From contig CM048575.1 of NCBI GenBank assembly GCA_026413225.1, positions 1,640,001-1,704,000 on the forward strand: DNA of 64,000 nucleotides, written 5' to 3'. Shown here in pieces: positions 60,901-64,000 of the stretch (its first letter is position 1; each line of letters opens with the position of its first letter). The DNA is from Otis tarda. Its lineage: Eukaryota; Chordata; Aves; Otidiformes; Otididae. The notes beneath the pieces are model-generated. The model saw nothing but the letters and a program-made list of their open reading frames with translations. It ran no database searches and was not told the origin of the DNA. The translations under genes were made by a program, and so were the position numbers.

Positions 60901-63900
60901 TGTTCCCAAGTCATTACTACTTCGAGAAGCATCAGGGAACGGAGAAAAACGGGCTTGATTCATCTCCCTAAATGTGGGTATCCAGTCCTGGTTGAGACGC
61001 CTTTGGCTATCCCAGACACCACAAGGATCTAGCAGATCTTACAGCAGAGTCTGTGAGAGACCTGAGATCTCTGGGACCCACGCCTTGAGGTCAGCAGGAT
61101 TTGCCAGAGTGTGGCAAACAGGAGAAACTCCCTGTTTAGACAGCTGAATTGAAATAACATCAACCTAAGCTAACTCCTTCCAGACAGCTGTTGAAGGAGC
61201 GGCAGAAGGAAAGATGAGTGTGCTAGACATAGGGTGAGGGGTGGCCATCCTTAGAGGTACTGCTGGAGAAAGACCAGAATGCTCTTAAAAGACAGAACAG
61301 ATAATGAGAAATTAGTACTGCAGTATGGCACTGAGAATGAAATCCCAGCTTTTATTTGCCCGTTGGTGACCTGTAAGCAAGAGCATGGTGAGGATGGAAC
61401 CTTTGCTCAAGCTTCCATCCTCGGTACTCATGGCTCTGGCAGCCACGGGCCGGTCACACCACCCATGAGAAGGACCCCGAGCAGCCAGGTGGTGAGCATG
61501 CGTACGGGCAGACCGGCTCTTGGGTTGACACACTGCACACGGCCACAGCAAAGACAATGACAGAGTGATCAGGTCTGGCTGCAATTATAACAACTTCATT
61601 TAGCCTGAAGCTTTTAAAAGTCTTGTGGATTTTTTCATGATTAACTGAAGGCACTTTGCAGCTCTGCACTTGCCAAAATGGCTACAGAATGAGATAATCA
61701 GAAGGTGAAGTACTGGTTGTACTTATTATGGGGTTTTTAACAAGTAGTGCCTCTGTTTCCAAAAATATGGGGAAAATATTGATTTTTTTTATGGCTGTTA
61801 AATTTTTTTTCTTGGCATTATTCTTTAGAATCCTATTGACATTTTTCATTTACTCATAACTAAGTTTTCACCAAATGTAAAAATTTCAGTGATTATTTTG
61901 GTCTCTTCATATAATTGTCAAAGAAAACATTCACAAACATTTTGAAAGAAGTGAAATAATGCCCCCACTTCAAAAGATACGAAATAGAACAAACTTGAAA
62001 ACTATTTGTTTCATTATTTGCTATCTGTCTCTTGGGAAAAAAAAAAAACAACTTCTGTATAATGCTGGAGTCAGCAAATGGGCTTTAAAAAACATCTCCC
62101 GAATTTCTCAGATTTATTAGCTTATCACTACAATGGAGAGGAATATGGAAATGAGTGAGGAATATATTCTGCACAGCAGCAAGTGACATGCAGCGGAACA
62201 GAAAGGCAACAGTTACGGTGTGGAGCGGCTGGGTGCAATTTACCGCCTGCGGGATGTAAATGGAGAACCAACTATTTCAGGGCAAGACTCAGCACTCCAG
62301 TCTAGCTGCCAGTCGCCACGAGTGGTGTGGCTGCAGCAGGGAGACGCAGGTGGAGGCGATATCCTGGGACAGGTCTCCCCTAAGCTCACCCACCGGCACA
62401 CCTCTGCGCGTGGCTCTGACATGGGGCACGGCTGGGAGGCTGCCGGGAGATGAAGCTTTTGTCTCCTCCAAACTGCACGGGAGGGCAGGGAACAGTACCT
62501 CAGCACACGCTCCTACCAGTTGCACTCTTTCTCTCTCCAGCTCTTCCAGTCTTGCTTTATTTCAGTCCTTCTCTGAAGCCTCAACTGATTTGGGTGTTTC
62601 TTGGTGTCCATTTCTGGGGTCATACATCCGTTACTCCCTACAAATGAAACCCACAACATCTGTTGCTGTCCGAACTTTTGGAACCCTCCAAGAGAAAAAA
62701 CACCGGCTACTGGGAAGTGCGCGGGTTGTTTGCAGTGCAGGATGTAGCTAAGTAGAATGATCTGCAAAGACCTATGGGGTATTTCATATCTATAAAGGCT
62801 AAGCAATCAATTTGGGCATAAGCTGTAACGGCTATATCTGACACCATCACCAGGAAATATTCTGACCACCTTTTGCTACAGAGCTACACTTTCTACTTGC
62901 AGAAGTGATGCCGTTCTGAGTTTTCCCAGATCCCTGGACTGAAAACTGAAAATGAGATAAAACTGCTTCATGAAATACAAAAGGAAATGAGATAGGAAAG
63001 CCAACCACGAATGCCCATCTGGGGATGAGTACTGAACCGCTCCGCGTTCAGTTTCCCATGCTGTTAATCGCACCATAACCTCTCGCCCAAACCTAGGCAC
63101 AAGCACACCCATTCCAAGCTCTCACGACACACTGCTGAAAGAGAAAGGGCACCACTTTCCCAGGCACCCAAAGGTGTTGATGGATGCACTATCAGCTTCA
63201 GAGTGACAACTGAACAACCCTGCTCCCCTCTCACAGCGGCCAGCGCAATGGAAGGCCTGTGACCATCCAGGCCAGGTCAGCATCTGCATGCTGGTCTTAC
63301 CTCTCATCGCAGGTGGGCCAAGGTGCACGGGACGTACCCGTACATTCTCCCTTCCATCACCCTAAGGAGAGAGACAGGAACTGTCATCTACTGAAGAGCT
63401 GAGAGCACCAAGCAGCTGTGAACATTCACCTTTTCCACTGCTGCAGAGTGTGAGCCACTGTCCTAAAGCAGAAGTAGACGTGACCGGCTGCTGGAAGACC
63501 ATCAGCCTTCTGAAAGTGGTGCTGGGCTAGGTCTTTGCTCTCAGCGTGCCTCGATTAGCTTGTTAGTGTTTGAGAATTGTATTCATGCCTTCAAGCAGGA
63601 GCCAAATTACAGACTGGAGCATGGTGCAAAAACCCTGAGTCAGCCTTAACATCTTCGGTGTCTAATGCCTTGTCAGCCCCAGTCTCTAAAGGCAGAATTG
63701 CAAAACACAGACCTAAGCAGCAGGCTGAATTTATCGCAGTGACATTCATAACAGTATTCGATGACACTTATATCCTGAAGAGTTAATAATTGCTGGTAAG
63801 CTTCCTTCTCTCCAGTTCAGAGGTGAGGGAGGTGCCACTCTGAGGACTAACCTAAGTCATGTACACAAAATTAAGAGAGAACAAGCAAAAGCCACTCCTC

Positions 63901-64000
63901 AAGTCTGCCAGACTAATGCCTTCTCTTGTAGACCATTGCACCAGATGTGCCAAACCAGATTGTTTTAAAGGGCCTAAACGTGTCCAGCTCCTGAAGTGCT
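57986..64000. other. 6.0 kb unique sequence to the window end, no gene seen
   Basis: No transposon, exon or RNA gene is recognised. AT-rich parts lie at 58330-58660, 59740-60090 and 61735-62060. Short A or T runs are near 58360, 61786-61812 and 62037-62049. The longest frame, 163 codons at 62260-62751, has no domain and overlaps other chance frames on the opposite strand. Confidence 0.4.

Noticed and set aside
62260..62751. 163-codon frame, longest outside repeats
   Set aside because: No domain, no codon pattern or splice context that I can support. Competing frames on both strands cover the same bases.

Overview
This window looks like non-coding DNA from a bird genome, either intergenic or deep intronic. 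The main evidence is five 5'-truncated CR1 retroposons, the typical avian LINE, with their characteristic 3' ends in ATTCTRTGAT repeats. There are also six solo LTRs of avian endogenous retroviruses. I found no host protein-coding exon, tRNA, rRNA, CRISPR array or bacterial-type operon. The many 60-160 codon open frames have no recognisable domain or conserved start, and they look like chance frames. The only recognisable coding homology is the C-terminal tail of the CR1 ORF2 protein inside the CR1 copies.

Layout: 1-1737 unique; CR1 copy 1 (+) at 1738-2294; unique to 10560; solo LTR A (-) at 10561-12310, with CR1 copy 2 (-) nested inside it at about 11037-11648; unique; CR1 copy 3 (+) at 14346-14857; unique; CR1 copy 4 (+) at 23246-23928; unique; solo LTR B (+) at 28158-29297; unique; an alpharetrovirus-like solo LTR D (-) at 32190-32603; unique, with a CT run at 35498; an AGATT microsatellite at 36362-36451; LTR E (-) at 36819-37412; unique; CR1 copy 5 (-) at 40057-40450; 13.8 kb unique; solo LTR F (-) at 54225-54656; unique; LTR C (-) at 56862-57985; unique to the end.

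The insertions can be read precisely. LTRs A, B and F each have a perfect 5-bp target-site duplication (GTCCT, AACAT, GTGTG). LTR D has a perfect 6-bp one (AGCTTC). LTR C, of the same family as A and B, has none, which suggests a past recombination. CR1 copy 2 went into LTR A after LTR A had integrated. Its 5' end is a perfect 39-bp foldback, which is well explained by the nascent cDNA snapping back and priming on itself.

I did not find a new multi-gene system. The most notable signals are the snap-back CR1 junction, the apparent very long R region of the A/B/C LTR family, and the shared ends of three otherwise different LTR families. All family names rest on motif recognition, not on a database search.
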